Assembly (NCBI GenBank): GCA_017540945.1
Contig: JAFYAB010000148.1
Location: 1-16,407, forward strand
Source of the DNA: Oscillospiraceae bacterium
GTDB taxonomy: Bacteria > Bacillota_A > Clostridia > Oscillospirales > Oscillospiraceae
Length of the DNA: 16,407 bases
Reading direction: 5' to 3'
In this document: positions 6,708-14,201 of the stretch, piece after piece
Numbering within the stretch: position 1 is the stretch's first letter
Layout of the letters: every line of letters begins with the position of its first letter
Position numbers and translations under genes: made by a program
Notes under the pieces: model-generated
What the model saw: only the letters and a program-made list of their open reading frames with translations
Databases searched by the model: none
Told to the model about the DNA's origin: nothing

Positions 6708-7925
6708 ATGAAAGGCGACAAATTCATGAAGATCATCGTCGTCACCCTGCTCTGCGTGGTGGCCTGCTATCTGATCTTCTCCGTCACCCGCTTTTCGGGC
6801 GACGGCTTCACGACCTATAAGGCGGTGCGCTATGAAGTCGGCGATGGGATCTCCACCTCCGGCTTTCTGGTGCGTTCCGAGCGGCCTCTGCGAGCCGACT
6901 CCGGTCTGATCGTGGTTCCCACCCGCGGCGAGGGCGAGAAGGTGGGCAAGGGCCAGATCGTGGCCGCCGTCTACCACGACGAGGCCGCCAAGCGCCGCCA
7001 GGCCCGGATCAACGAGCTGGAGGAGGAGCTGGCCCAGATGAAATACGCCCATTCCTTCTCCGGCGCCGCCGCGGAATCCGCCACCCTGGACGCGGACATT
7101 CTCATGCTGATGAATCAGATCACCCTCTCCGCGGCCCGGCGGGAATACGCCGCCGCGGACAAGAGCGCCGAGGCCGTCAAGCCCTGCGTTCTGCGCCGCT
7201 GCATCAACAACGCAGACGCCGAGGCCCTCTGGGACCGGATCAAGTCCGCCCAGGCGCAGCTGGATGAGCTCAGCGCCGAGGCCCGGGCGGAATCCGGCTC
7301 CGTCACCGCCCCGGTCTCCGGCTATTTCTCCGGCATGGCCGACGGCTATGAGGAGGAGCTGACCCCCGAGCTCCTCGAGACCGCCAACGTGGACACGCTG
7401 AGCCGTTATCTGGGTCTGAGCCGCCGGGAGACCGACGCCTTCGGCAAGCTGGTCACCTCCCAAAAGTGGTACTTCGCCGCCATCGTGCCCAGCCGGAACG
7501 TGGCGGAGCTGGAGCTCGGCGATAAGGTGGAGGTCAGCTTCGCCTATGACTTCTTCCAAAGCGTGGAGATGAAGGTGTCCCGGATCAGCAGCCCCGACGA
7601 GGACCGCTGCATCCTGGTGCTGTCCTCCGAATCCTATATCCAGGAGGCCGTGTCCTCCCGGAACCAGACCGCGGATCTGGTTTTCGCGGACCGCACCGGC
7701 CTGCGGGTGCCGAAGACCGCCATCTATGTCAGCGAGGACGGCAAGAGCGGCGTTTACGTGCTGGAGGGCGCGGAGGCCAAGTGGAAGGATATCGACATCC
7801 TCTACGACAACGGCGACAGCTTCATCGTCGCCCTGGACAAGTCCAGCACGAAAAACCTCTGGCCGGAGGACGAGATCATCCTCACCACCGGAGAGATCTA
7901 CAACGGAAAGGTCATGGTAAAATGA
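6708..7925 (+). CDS. HlyD-like membrane-anchored adaptor protein
   Basis: A 405-residue protein with a short cytoplasmic start, one N-terminal TM segment (about 8-26, IIVVTLLCVVACYLIFSV) and an extracytoplasmic body. It resembles HlyD/membrane-fusion adaptors: an N-terminal beta/lipoyl-like part near 45-90 (GFLVRSERPLRADSG, then GEKVGKGQIVAAVY), a coiled-coil-like helical stretch near 93-200 (ARINELEEELAQMKYAH), a returning half-motif (SVTAPVSGYFSGM) and C-terminal beta-rich parts with LRVPKTAIYV. No ABC transporter or outer-membrane partner is nearby. The start has AAAGGAGGG 7 nt upstream; a further in-frame ATG at 7 codons is possible. Its stop overlaps the yggS start by 4 nt (ATGA), implying translational coupling. 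From memory, similar proteins sit before yggS-sepF in related clostridia, which hints at an envelope or division role. The substrate is unknown. Confidence 0.75.
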   Translation: MKGDKFMKIIVVTLLCVVACYLIFSVTRFSGDGFTTYKAVRYEVGDGISTSGFLVRSERPLRADSGLIVVPTRGEGEKVGKGQIVAAVYHDEAAKRRQARINELEEELAQMKYAHSFSGAAAESATLDADILMLMNQITLSAARREYAAADKSAEAVKPCVLRRCINNADAEALWDRIKSAQAQLDELSAEARAESGSVTAPVSGYFSGMADGYEEELTPELLETANVDTLSRYLGLSRRETDAFGKLVTSQKWYFAAIVPSRNVAELELGDKVEVSFAYDFFQSVEMKVSRISSPDEDRCILVLSSESYIQEAVSSRNQTADLVFADRTGLRVPKTAIYVSEDGKSGVYVLEGAEAKWKDIDILYDNGDSFIVALDKSSTKNLWPEDEIILTTGEIYNGKVMVK

Positions 7926-8617
7926 GCATTGCTGAAAACGTTTCCGCCCTGCGGGCCAGAATGGAAGCCGCCGCCCGGGCCGCCGGCCGGGATCCCGGAG
8001 AGATCCTGCTCTGCGCCGCCACCAAGATGAACGACGCCCAGCGCGTCAGGGAGGCCGTGGCCGCCGGGGTGGACTGCTGCGGGGAAAACCGGGTCCAGGA
8101 GCTGGCTGAAAAGCAGCCCCAGGGCGCCTACGCGGGCAGGCCCGTCCACTTCATCGGCCATCTGCAGACCAACAAGGTCAACAAAGTGGTGGGCAAGGTG
8201 GATCTGATCCAGTCCGTGGACCGGATGGAGCTGTTGGAGGCCGTGAACCAGGCCGCCCTCCGGCTGGGTCTGCGGCAGGATATCCTCTTTGAGGTCAACA
8301 TCGGCGCCGAGCCCCAGAAGGGCGGCTTCACTCCCGAGCAGACCCTGGACCTGGCCGGACAGATGGGTCGCTGGCCCGGCGTGCGGCTCCGGGGCCTGAT
8401 GGCAATTCCTCCCATTTCCGAAAAAAAGGGCGATAATTGTAAATATTTTGCGAAAATGCGAAATCTTTATATTGACATTGCAGGGAAAAAATACGATAAT
8501 GTATCCATGGTGTGTCTGTCTATGGGCATGAGCGACGACTTTGAAGACGCCATTGCAGAGGGCAGCACCATGATCCGCGTGGGCACCGCCATCTTCGGGC
8601 CCCGCCGCTACGCCTGA
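7922..8617 (+). CDS. YggS/YlmE family pyridoxal-phosphate homeostasis protein
   Basis: A PLP-binding alanine-racemase-fold protein without known catalysis, involved in vitamin B6 and amino-acid homeostasis. In Gram-positive bacteria it usually lies beside sepF (ylmE in B. subtilis). The PLP lysine is K35 in LCAATK; CGENRVQE (53-60), HFIGHLQTNK (76-85) and SMGMS (200-204) with the phosphate-binding GSTMIRVGTAIFG are all present. The length, 231 residues, is normal. The start is the ATG that overlaps the preceding stop; a longer frame reading upstream belongs to the other gene's shadow. Oddly, the DNA from 8401 to 8520 falls to 43 G/C in 120 bases and uses A/T-ending codons, though the protein there looks ordinary. 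That patch contains a near-consensus promoter. Confidence 0.96.
   Translation: MSIAENVSALRARMEAAARAAGRDPGEILLCAATKMNDAQRVREAVAAGVDCCGENRVQELAEKQPQGAYAGRPVHFIGHLQTNKVNKVVGKVDLIQSVDRMELLEAVNQAALRLGLRQDILFEVNIGAEPQKGGFTPEQTLDLAGQMGRWPGVRLRGLMAIPPISEKKGDNCKYFAKMRNLYIDIAGKKYDNVSMVCLSMGMSDDFEDAIAEGSTMIRVGTAIFGPRRYA
8472..8500 (+). promoter_or_regulatory. Putative sigma-A promoter inside yggS, reading into sepF-divIVA
   Basis: TTGACA at 8472-8477 and GATAAT at 8495-8500 are separated by exactly 17 nt, 11 of 12 consensus positions. It sits in the AT-rich patch within yggS about 155 nt upstream of the sepF ATG. It would let sepF and divIVA be transcribed separately from the adaptor-yggS message. It is predicted from sequence only. 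Confidence 0.6.
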
Positions 8618-8655
8618 AAGATTTAATATACACATATACAGGAGGAAGCCTTACC

Positions 8656-9153
8656 ATGGGACTGATGGACGAACTCAAGAAGCTGACCCGCCCCTACAAC
8701 GAAGAGGACATGGACGAATACGAAGACGACGATTACGGCGTCGACGATCTGGGCAATGAGCCCGAACCGGAACCCGCTCCCCGCCGCTCCGCGTTCTCCG
8801 CTCCCGAGGCCAGCCACAACACTGCGAGCCCCAACCGCCGCAGCGGACCGGCCAAGGTCGTGAATCTGAATAACAACTCCGCCATGCAGGTGATTTTGGT
8901 GAAGCCCGACCGCTTCGACACCGTATCCGAGATCGCCGATCATCTGCGGGACAAGAAGGCCATCGTGCTGAATCTGGAATCCACCAACAAGGACGTGGCC
9001 CGCAGGCTGGTGGACTTCCTCTCCGGCGTTGCCTACGCCCTGGACGGAAAGATCAAGAAGGTCGCCATTTCCACCTACATTCTGACCCCCTACAACGTCG
9101 AGATCGTCGGCGATCTGGTGGAGGAGCTGGAGAACAGCGGCGTTTACTTCTAA
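8656..9153 (+). CDS. sepF: Cell division protein SepF
   Basis: SepF is an FtsZ-binding, membrane-anchored division protein that bundles FtsZ filaments at the septum. The N-terminal amphipathic segment MGLMDELKKLTRPYNEED would bind membrane. An acidic, proline-rich linker follows (about 15-65), then the conserved globular domain (77-165) with MQVILVKPDRF, IADHLRDKKAIVLNLE, TNKDVARRLVDFLSG and IKKVAISTYILTPYNV. The AGGAGG ribosome site is 10 nt before the ATG. At 165 residues the length is usual. It follows yggS and precedes divIVA as in many Firmicutes, but the ylmG and ylmH genes that often lie between sepF and divIVA are absent. Confidence 0.97.
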   Translation: MGLMDELKKLTRPYNEEDMDEYEDDDYGVDDLGNEPEPEPAPRRSAFSAPEASHNTASPNRRSGPAKVVNLNNNSAMQVILVKPDRFDTVSEIADHLRDKKAIVLNLESTNKDVARRLVDFLSGVAYALDGKIKKVAISTYILTPYNVEIVGDLVEELENSGVYF

Positions 9154-9163
9154 GCCCTCCCCA

Positions 9164-9186
9164 GGGGCCGATGCCCCCATCGGTCC
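9164..9186. repeat. Single degenerate GTAGGGG-type palindrome
   Basis: Between sepF and divIVA, GGGGCCGATG, a C-rich loop and CATCGGTCC form one arm related to the repeat at 2612-2638, but without the GTA head and with one stem mismatch. It looks like a decayed solo copy. No terminator T-run follows. Confidence 0.7.
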
Positions 9187-9231
9187 AAACGACGGCGTGA
9201 CCGAACAGACACAGAAAGGAAGCGGCATACT

Positions 9232-9960
9232 ATGCTGACACCCCAGGATTTACAGGAAGTCTCCTTTGAGAAGGCCAAGCTCGGCGGCTATGTGATGAAG
9301 TCCGTGGACGAGTTCCTGGAACCGCTGATGGACGATTATGTGACCCTCTACAAGGAAAACGCGGTGCTCAAGAGCAAGATGCGGCTCCTGGTGGAGCGGC
9401 TGGAGAGCTACCGCGCCAACGAGGCCACCATGAAGGCCGCCGTGGAGCAGACCCAGAAGCAATGCGACGAGATGCTGGCGGACGCCCGCCGCCGCAGCGA
9501 CGAGCTGGTGGAAAAGGCCAGCCGCGAGGCCAAGGCCCTGGACGAGGAGGCCGTCGCCGCCGTGGAGACCGAGCGGCTGCGCCGGGCCAAGGAGGCCACC
9601 GCCGATTTCGTGCAGGCTGTGGAGGCCCAGATCGCCCGGCAGCAGCAGGCTCTGGAGGCCATCAAGTCTTTGGATCTGCCCGTCCGGGAATACACGCCCA
9701 AGTCCGGCCGCAGGGCCTATGACTACGAGGCGGAGAAGGACGAGCCCCGGGTCCGCCCCGAGCAGCCCGAGCCCCCGAAGACCGAGAACGCCGAGGACAT
9801 CGCCGCCCAGATCGAAAAGAGCGTGGCGGACATCACCGGCGAGCCCTCCCCCCGGCCCAAGCCGGATCTCAACGCGCCCACCCGGGTCATGCCCGTGCTG
9901 GATGAGCGCACCACGGCGAAGTTCGCCAACCTGAAGTTCGGGAAGAACTATCAGCCGTAG
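9232..9960 (+). CDS. divIVA: DivIVA-domain cell division protein
   Basis: DivIVA-type coiled-coil proteins assemble at curved membranes (poles and septum) and recruit partners. The N-terminal DivIVA domain is plain: MLTPQDLQEVSFEKAKLGGYVMKSVDEFLEPLMDDY, followed by long heptad-rich coiled coils to about residue 145. The C-terminal 90 residues are proline- and charge-rich, probably disordered, ending in a short conserved-looking TAKFANLKFGKNY tail. At 242 residues it is longer than B. subtilis DivIVA. The membrane-inserting Phe-Arg pair of the B. subtilis protein corresponds here to Leu17-Gly18. A GAAAGGAAG ribosome site lies just upstream. It closes the division block; ileS, often next to divIVA, follows after a repeat and T-box region. 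Confidence 0.94.
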   Translation: MLTPQDLQEVSFEKAKLGGYVMKSVDEFLEPLMDDYVTLYKENAVLKSKMRLLVERLESYRANEATMKAAVEQTQKQCDEMLADARRRSDELVEKASREAKALDEEAVAAVETERLRRAKEATADFVQAVEAQIARQQQALEAIKSLDLPVREYTPKSGRRAYDYEAEKDEPRVRPEQPEPPKTENAEDIAAQIEKSVADITGEPSPRPKPDLNAPTRVMPVLDERTTAKFANLKFGKNYQP

Positions 9961-9995
9961 GCCCTTCGGTCAGGGATCAGAGAACGGGGGATGCG

Positions 9996-10111
9996 GATTC
10001 TTCGCTTCGCTCAGAATGACAAATTCGAGGCGTTTCCCCCGTAGGGGCCGATGCCCACATCGGCCCTCCCCCCGGGCTTGCAGCAGGGCCGATGCAGGCA
10101 TCGGCCCCTAC
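9996..10111. repeat. Intergenic repeat cluster with inverted GTAGGGG palindromes
   Basis: Bases 9996-10022 carry a hairpin-like repeat (ATTCT, TCGCTTCG, then AGAAT) of a type common in intergenic DNA of gut bacteria; read in reverse it gives the familiar spurious peptide HSERSEES. An arm at 10041-10067 is identical to 2612-2638. An inverted arm at 10085-10111 matches at 25 of 27 positions, with both changes in the loop. Preceding bases 10022-10046 resemble 14134-14159, suggesting a shared leader for this repeat family. Confidence 0.85.
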
Positions 10112-10130
10112 GAACTGAATATCCTGCATT

Positions 10131-10367
10131 GAAGGGAACGTGCATTTCGTACCGAAGCACAGAGAGCCGCCGGTTGGTGTAAGGCGGCGTGAAGGCGTTT
10201 TGCGGATCCTCCCCGAGCACCCTGCCGAACGGGAAACCAAGTAGATCAGGGCGTTTCATGGGCGTTACACCATGTACGAGCGGCCATAGGATCCCTATGG
10301 CAACGAGAGTGGTACCGCAGAGGGAGTCCCCCTTTGTCTCTTGAGAGACAAGGAGGGACTCCCTTTT
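10131..10367 (+). promoter_or_regulatory. T-box riboswitch leader (probably tRNA-Ile responsive)
   Basis: T-box leaders sense uncharged tRNA and prevent termination ahead of amino-acid genes. The Stem I apical signature is seen as AGAGAGCC, CCGGTTGGTG and AAGGCGGC (10161-10188). A linker AAGTAG follows at 10239-10244, then hairpins at 10252-10278 and a perfect 8-bp stem at 10283-10290/10294-10301. The T-box itself, GAGAGTGGTACCGC (10305-10318), contains TGGT, which would pair with an ACCA tRNA end, as in tRNA-Ile. A possible specifier is ATC at 10206-10208 (isoleucine), but Stem I pairing was worked out only by eye and the base after it is C, so the specifier is uncertain. ileS is the only aminoacyl-tRNA gene downstream. 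Confidence 0.85.
10321..10367 (+). terminator. Rho-independent terminator of the T-box leader
   Basis: The stem AGGGAGTCCC (10321-10330) pairs with GGGACTCCCT (10355-10364). It is extended by TTGTCTC (10334-10340) pairing with GAGACAA (10345-10351) around a TTGA loop, with one internal mismatch. It ends in TTTT at 10364-10367. It overlaps the 3' side of the antiterminator, as expected for a T-box. Confidence 0.92.
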
Positions 10368-10412
10368 CATGGAGAATTCCATCAAAAAACTATGTCGTAT
10401 CAGGAGGTTCGG

Positions 10413-11219
10413 ATGGACAAGATTATATTAAAATGTGACGTCTGCGGCGGGACGCTGACCATGCAGGGCGGCGGCCAGGGCGCAGTCTGCGAATACTGCG
10501 GCATGAAGTACGCGATCCCCCGGCTGCAGGAGAAGGTGCAGGAGATCCGGGGCACGGTGAAGGTCGAGGGCGTCGTGAAAACGGAGAACTCTGATTTTGA
10601 GATCAAAGCCGGCACCCTCCGCCACTATCACGGAAAGGAAACTACGGTTGCCGTCCCGGAGCATGTGAAGGAGATCGGATCAGGCTGTTTCGAGCGGATG
10701 AAGTATCTGACCTCCGTTTCTCTTCCCCGTGGGTTGACTGAGATCGGAGTTGGTGCCTTCGGAGGCTGTACCGGTCTGACGCAGCTCTCGCTTCCGCAGG
10801 GGTTGACGACGATTGGGTCTTATGCCTTCGAAGGCTGCACCGGGCTGACGCAGCTCTCGCTCCCGCAGGGGTTGACTGAGATCGGACCGAAAGCCTTCTA
10901 TGGCTGCACCGGGCTGACGCGGCTTACGCTTCCACAGGGGTTGAAGGCGATTGGAGAAGATGCCTTCGAAGGCTGCACCGGGCTGAAAGAAATCATAGTG
11001 CCGCCGAGCATATCCCCCAAGGATGACGGATCCTGTTTGCGGAGGGACAAAATCATAATTATTGATCCCATATCGAAAATGTCCGATCATTTTACGAATC
11101 CTTCTCCGTGGGTGCAGGGCATATTGAGGTATCAAGACAGATGCCAGCATTGCGGCGGCAACTTTGAAGGGCGCTTCTTCAAAAAATGTAACAGTTGCCA
11201 TAAGCGAAAGGATTACTGA
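10413..11219 (+). CDS. Zinc-ribbon protein with BspA-like leucine-rich repeats
   Basis: A 268-residue protein without signal peptide or TM segment. An N-terminal zinc ribbon has Cys pairs C8/C11 and C26/C29 (CDVCGG, CEYCG). A central array has four 23-residue BspA-type (LRR_5) repeats at 99-190 with the pattern LTxLSLPxGLTxIGxxAFxGCTG, plus a partial fifth. A second C-terminal zinc-ribbon has C244/C247 and C259/C262. BspA-type repeats generally mediate protein binding; the partner here is unknown. The start is ATG 10413, with AGGAGG 5 nt upstream; the frame is open further upstream, but there it overlaps the terminator. The position is odd: it begins 46 nt after the T-box terminator and separates it from ileS, so its expression should follow tRNA charging. 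GC content and codon use look lower than in ileS. Confidence 0.85.
   Translation: MDKIILKCDVCGGTLTMQGGGQGAVCEYCGMKYAIPRLQEKVQEIRGTVKVEGVVKTENSDFEIKAGTLRHYHGKETTVAVPEHVKEIGSGCFERMKYLTSVSLPRGLTEIGVGAFGGCTGLTQLSLPQGLTTIGSYAFEGCTGLTQLSLPQGLTEIGPKAFYGCTGLTRLTLPQGLKAIGEDAFEGCTGLKEIIVPPSISPKDDGSCLRRDKIIIIDPISKMSDHFTNPSPWVQGILRYQDRCQHCGGNFEGRFFKKCNSCHKRKDY
10707..10982 (+). repeat. Four tandem 69-bp repeats coding LRR units
   Basis: Units start at 10707, 10776, 10845 and 10914, each 69 nt and each beginning with CTGA. Units 2 and 3 are very close at the DNA level (for example GGGCTGACGCAGCTCTCGCT recurs at their junctions). Being a multiple of 3, gain or loss of a unit would keep the frame. Confidence 0.9.
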
Positions 11220-11243
11220 CGCTCCAGTCGCAATCGGAACATC

Positions 11244-11277
11244 TTCTCAAATTCTCACAAATTCTCAATTTTATAAT
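11244..11277 (+). promoter_or_regulatory. AT-rich heptamer remnant and possible -10 element upstream of ileS
   Basis: TTCTCAA (11244-11250), ATTCTCA (11251-11257) and, after 3 nt, ATTCTCA (11261-11267) resemble the heptamers around hfq. A perfect TATAAT follows at 11272-11277, 33 nt before the ileS ATG, but no good -35 lies at 16-18 nt spacing. If active, it would free ileS from the T-box. Confidence 0.35.
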
Positions 11278-11310
11278 ATATGAAAAACCTTCTGTTTAAG
11301 GAGTAAAACA

Positions 11311-14115
11311 ATGGACTACAAAAACACCATCATCACCCCCAAGACCGACTTTCCCATGCGGGGCGGGCTGCCCCAGCGGGAGCCGGGCATGCTCGCCGAA
11401 TGGAATAAGATCGACATCTATGCCGAGCTGCGGAAGAAGAACGCCGGCAAGCCCCGGTTTGTGCTACACGACGGCCCTCCCTTCTCCAACGGCGATATCC
11501 ACATGGGCCACGCTCTGAACAAGACCCTCAAGGACTTCATCGTCCGGTCCTATGCCATGCGGGGCTACGACACCCCCTATACCCCCGGCTGGGACAACCA
11601 CGGCATGCCCATTGAGTCCGCCATCATCAAGAAGAACAAGCTCAACCGGAAGGCCATGTCCGTCCCCGACTTCCGTTCCTCCTGCCGGGACTTCGCCCTG
11701 GAGTACGTGGATCGGCAGCGCAAGGGCTTCCAGCGCCTGGGTATCGTGGCGGACTGGGAGAACCCCTATCTGACCATGGACAAGGAGTTCGAGGCCGAGG
11801 AGGTCAAGGTCTTCGGCGAGATGTACCGCAAGGGCTACATCTACAAGGGCCTCAAGCCCGTCTACTGGTGCCCCAAGGACGAGACCGCCCTGGCCGAGGC
11901 CGAGATCGAGTACCAGGACGACCCCTGCACCACGGTCTACGTCAAGTTCCCCATGCACGACGACAAGGGCAAGCTGAGCCACCTGGATCTGAGCAAGCTC
12001 TACTTCGTGATCTGGACCACCACCATCTGGACCCTGCCCGGCAACATGGGCGTCGCCCTCCACCCCGACGAGAGCTACGCCATCGTCAAGGCCCCCAACG
12101 GGGAGCTGTACGTCATGGCTGAGGCCCTGATCGAAAAGGTCATGGGCGTCGGCGGCTTCGAAACCTGGGAGCTCCTGGAGACCCATCCCGGCTCCTTCTT
12201 TGAGTATATGCTGGCCGATCACCCCTTCCTGCCCAAGACCTCCCTGGTGGTCAACGCCGACTACGTCACCATGGACTCCGGCACGGGCCTGGTCCACACG
12301 GCCCCCGGCTTCGGCGCCGAGGACTATCAGACCGGCATGCGCTACGGTCTGGAGCTCATCGTCCCCGTGGACGACCTGGGCCGCCACACCGACTACGCCG
12401 GTCCCTACGCCGGTCTGAAGACCGAGGAATCCAACCCCATCATCCTGGAGGACATGCGGAAGAACGGCTCCCTCTTTGCCTCCGAGAACGTGCTCCACTC
12501 CTACCCCCACTGCTGGCGCTGCAAGAGCCCCATCATCTTCCGGGCCACTCCCCAGTGGTTCTGCTCCGTGGACTCCTTCAAGGACGAGGCCTGTGCCGCC
12601 GCCGAGGCGGTCCGCTGGCTCCCCGCCTGGGGCAAGGACCGGCTCAACGCCATGATCCGGGAGCGCAGCGACTGGTGCATCTCCCGTCAGCGCCGCTGGG
12701 GCCTGCCCATCCCGGTCTTCTACTGCAAGGACTGCGGCAAGCCCGTCTGCACGCCCGAGACCATCGCCCGGATCTCCGAGCTCTTCCTGGACCACGGCTC
12801 CAACGTCTGGTTCGAGAAGGACGCCATGGAGCTGATCCCGGTCGGCTTCGCCTGCCCCCACTGCGGCGGCAAGGAATTTGAGAAGGAATCCGACACCCTG
12901 GACGGCTGGTTCGACTCCGGCTCCACCCACATCTCCTTCCTGAAGCGGGAGAACCCGGAGAACTGGCCCGCCGACGTCTACATCGAAGGCGCCGACCAGT
13001 ACCGCGGCTGGTTCCAGTCCTCCCTCCTGGTCTCCGTAGGCGCCACGGGACAGGGCTCCCCCTTCCGGACCTGCATCACCCACGGCTGGACCGTGGACGG
13101 CGAGGGCCGGGCCATGCACAAGAGCCTGGGCAACGGCGTGGACCCCGCCGACATCGTCAAGGACTTCGGCGCGGACCTGCTCCGGCTCTGGGCCGCCTCC
13201 GCCGACTACCACGCGGACGTGCGCTGCTCCAAGGAAATCTTCAAGCAGCTGAGCCAGAACTATCTGAAGTTCCGCAACACCGCCCGCTACTGCCTGGGCA
13301 ACCTGGACGGCTTTGACGCCAACGAGCTTGTGAAGCCCGAGGACATGCTGGAGCTGGACCGCTGGGCCCTGACCCGGCTGAACAAGCTCATCGAGACCGG
13401 CTTCAAGGCCTACGACAACTACGAATTCCACGTCCTGACCCACGCCATCAACGATTTCTGCGTGGTGGAGCTGAGCCAGTTCTATCTGGACATCCTGAAG
13501 GACCGCCTCTACTGCGACGAGCGGAACGGCCTGCGCCGCCGCTCCGCCCAGACGGCCATCTATCTGATCCTGGACACCATGGCCAAGCTCTTCTCCCCCA
13601 TCCTTGCCTTCACCTGCGACGAGATCTGGCAGGCCATGCCCCACCGCGCCGGCGACGACGCCCGGAACGTGCTCTTCAACGACATGAACCGGCCCTTCAC
13701 GGACTACGCCCTGGACACCGAGACCATGGCCAAGTGGGATACGCTGATCCGGGTCCGCGAGGACGTAAACGGCGTGCTGGAGCAGGCGAGAGCCGACAAG
13801 CGTATCGGCAAGGCCCTGGAGGCTCAGGTCCGGCTCCTGGCCCAGGACGAGGCCGCCAAGGCCGCCCTGAACGCCATCCGCCGCATGGATTTGGCGGAGC
13901 TCTTCATTGTCTCCGGCGTCACCGGCGGCACAGACCTGATCCCCGAGACCAAACTCGACGGCGTCACCGCCCAGGGCAGCAACTTCCCCGGCCTGCTGAT
14001 CACCGTCTCCGAGGCCGACGGCGTCAAGTGCCCCCGCTGCTGGATGCACTCCACCATGGCCAACGCCGAGGGCCTCTGCCCCCGCTGCGCCAAGGTCGTA
14101 GAGACCCTGATCTGA
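11311..14115 (+). CDS. ileS: Isoleucyl-tRNA synthetase
   Basis: IleRS charges tRNA-Ile and hydrolyses mischarged valine. The class I signature is HMGH (64-67). The Rossmann fold is interrupted by the editing domain (TTTIWTLPGN, then GTGLVHTAPGFGAEDY). WCISRQRRWGLPIPVFY is the conserved block before the catalytic loop. The KMSKS loop reads MHKS (602-605) followed by LGNG, a variant I recall from other clostridial IleRS. A C-terminal zinc finger has C907, C910, C923 and C926, marking the bacterial type with a tRNA-binding Zn tail. The 934-residue length is normal. AAGGAG lies 7 nt upstream of the ATG. It is probably controlled by the T-box at 10131-10367 through the intervening LRR gene. A long open frame on the opposite strand is a by-product of G/C-ending codons. 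Confidence 0.98.
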   Translation: MDYKNTIITPKTDFPMRGGLPQREPGMLAEWNKIDIYAELRKKNAGKPRFVLHDGPPFSNGDIHMGHALNKTLKDFIVRSYAMRGYDTPYTPGWDNHGMPIESAIIKKNKLNRKAMSVPDFRSSCRDFALEYVDRQRKGFQRLGIVADWENPYLTMDKEFEAEEVKVFGEMYRKGYIYKGLKPVYWCPKDETALAEAEIEYQDDPCTTVYVKFPMHDDKGKLSHLDLSKLYFVIWTTTIWTLPGNMGVALHPDESYAIVKAPNGELYVMAEALIEKVMGVGGFETWELLETHPGSFFEYMLADHPFLPKTSLVVNADYVTMDSGTGLVHTAPGFGAEDYQTGMRYGLELIVPVDDLGRHTDYAGPYAGLKTEESNPIILEDMRKNGSLFASENVLHSYPHCWRCKSPIIFRATPQWFCSVDSFKDEACAAAEAVRWLPAWGKDRLNAMIRERSDWCISRQRRWGLPIPVFYCKDCGKPVCTPETIARISELFLDHGSNVWFEKDAMELIPVGFACPHCGGKEFEKESDTLDGWFDSGSTHISFLKRENPENWPADVYIEGADQYRGWFQSSLLVSVGATGQGSPFRTCITHGWTVDGEGRAMHKSLGNGVDPADIVKDFGADLLRLWAASADYHADVRCSKEIFKQLSQNYLKFRNTARYCLGNLDGFDANELVKPEDMLELDRWALTRLNKLIETGFKAYDNYEFHVLTHAINDFCVVELSQFYLDILKDRLYCDERNGLRRRSAQTAIYLILDTMAKLFSPILAFTCDEIWQAMPHRAGDDARNVLFNDMNRPFTDYALDTETMAKWDTLIRVREDVNGVLEQARADKRIGKALEAQVRLLAQDEAAKAALNAIRRMDLAELFIVSGVTGGTDLIPETKLDGVTAQGSNFPGLLITVSEADGVKCPRCWMHSTMANAEGLCPRCAKVVETLI

Positions 14116-14133
14116 CCCGCCGCAGTTCGATGT

Positions 14134-14176
14134 AATTGCGAAACGTTTCCGCCGTAGGGACAAGCATTGCTTGTCC
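14134..14176. repeat. GTAGGG-headed palindrome with a different stem
   Basis: After a leader similar to 10022-10046, GTAGGG is followed by a perfect 8-bp stem: GGACAAGC (14158-14165), loop ATT, GCTTGTCC (14169-14176). It has the same head and layout as the other GTAGGG repeats, but an unrelated stem sequence. Confidence 0.75.
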
Positions 14177-14201
14177 GCCGTGCATAGGGACGCAGGGATA
14201 A

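Noticed and set aside
9977..10385. Small - strand frames in the divIVA-LRR gap, one containing HSERSEES
   Set aside because: This is the well-known spurious translation of an intergenic repeat; the rest overlaps the T-box leader.
13114..13125. Defective KMSKS loop in IleRS (MHKS)
   Set aside because: The catalytic second lysine and serine are kept, and all other motifs are intact; it seems to be a lineage variant.
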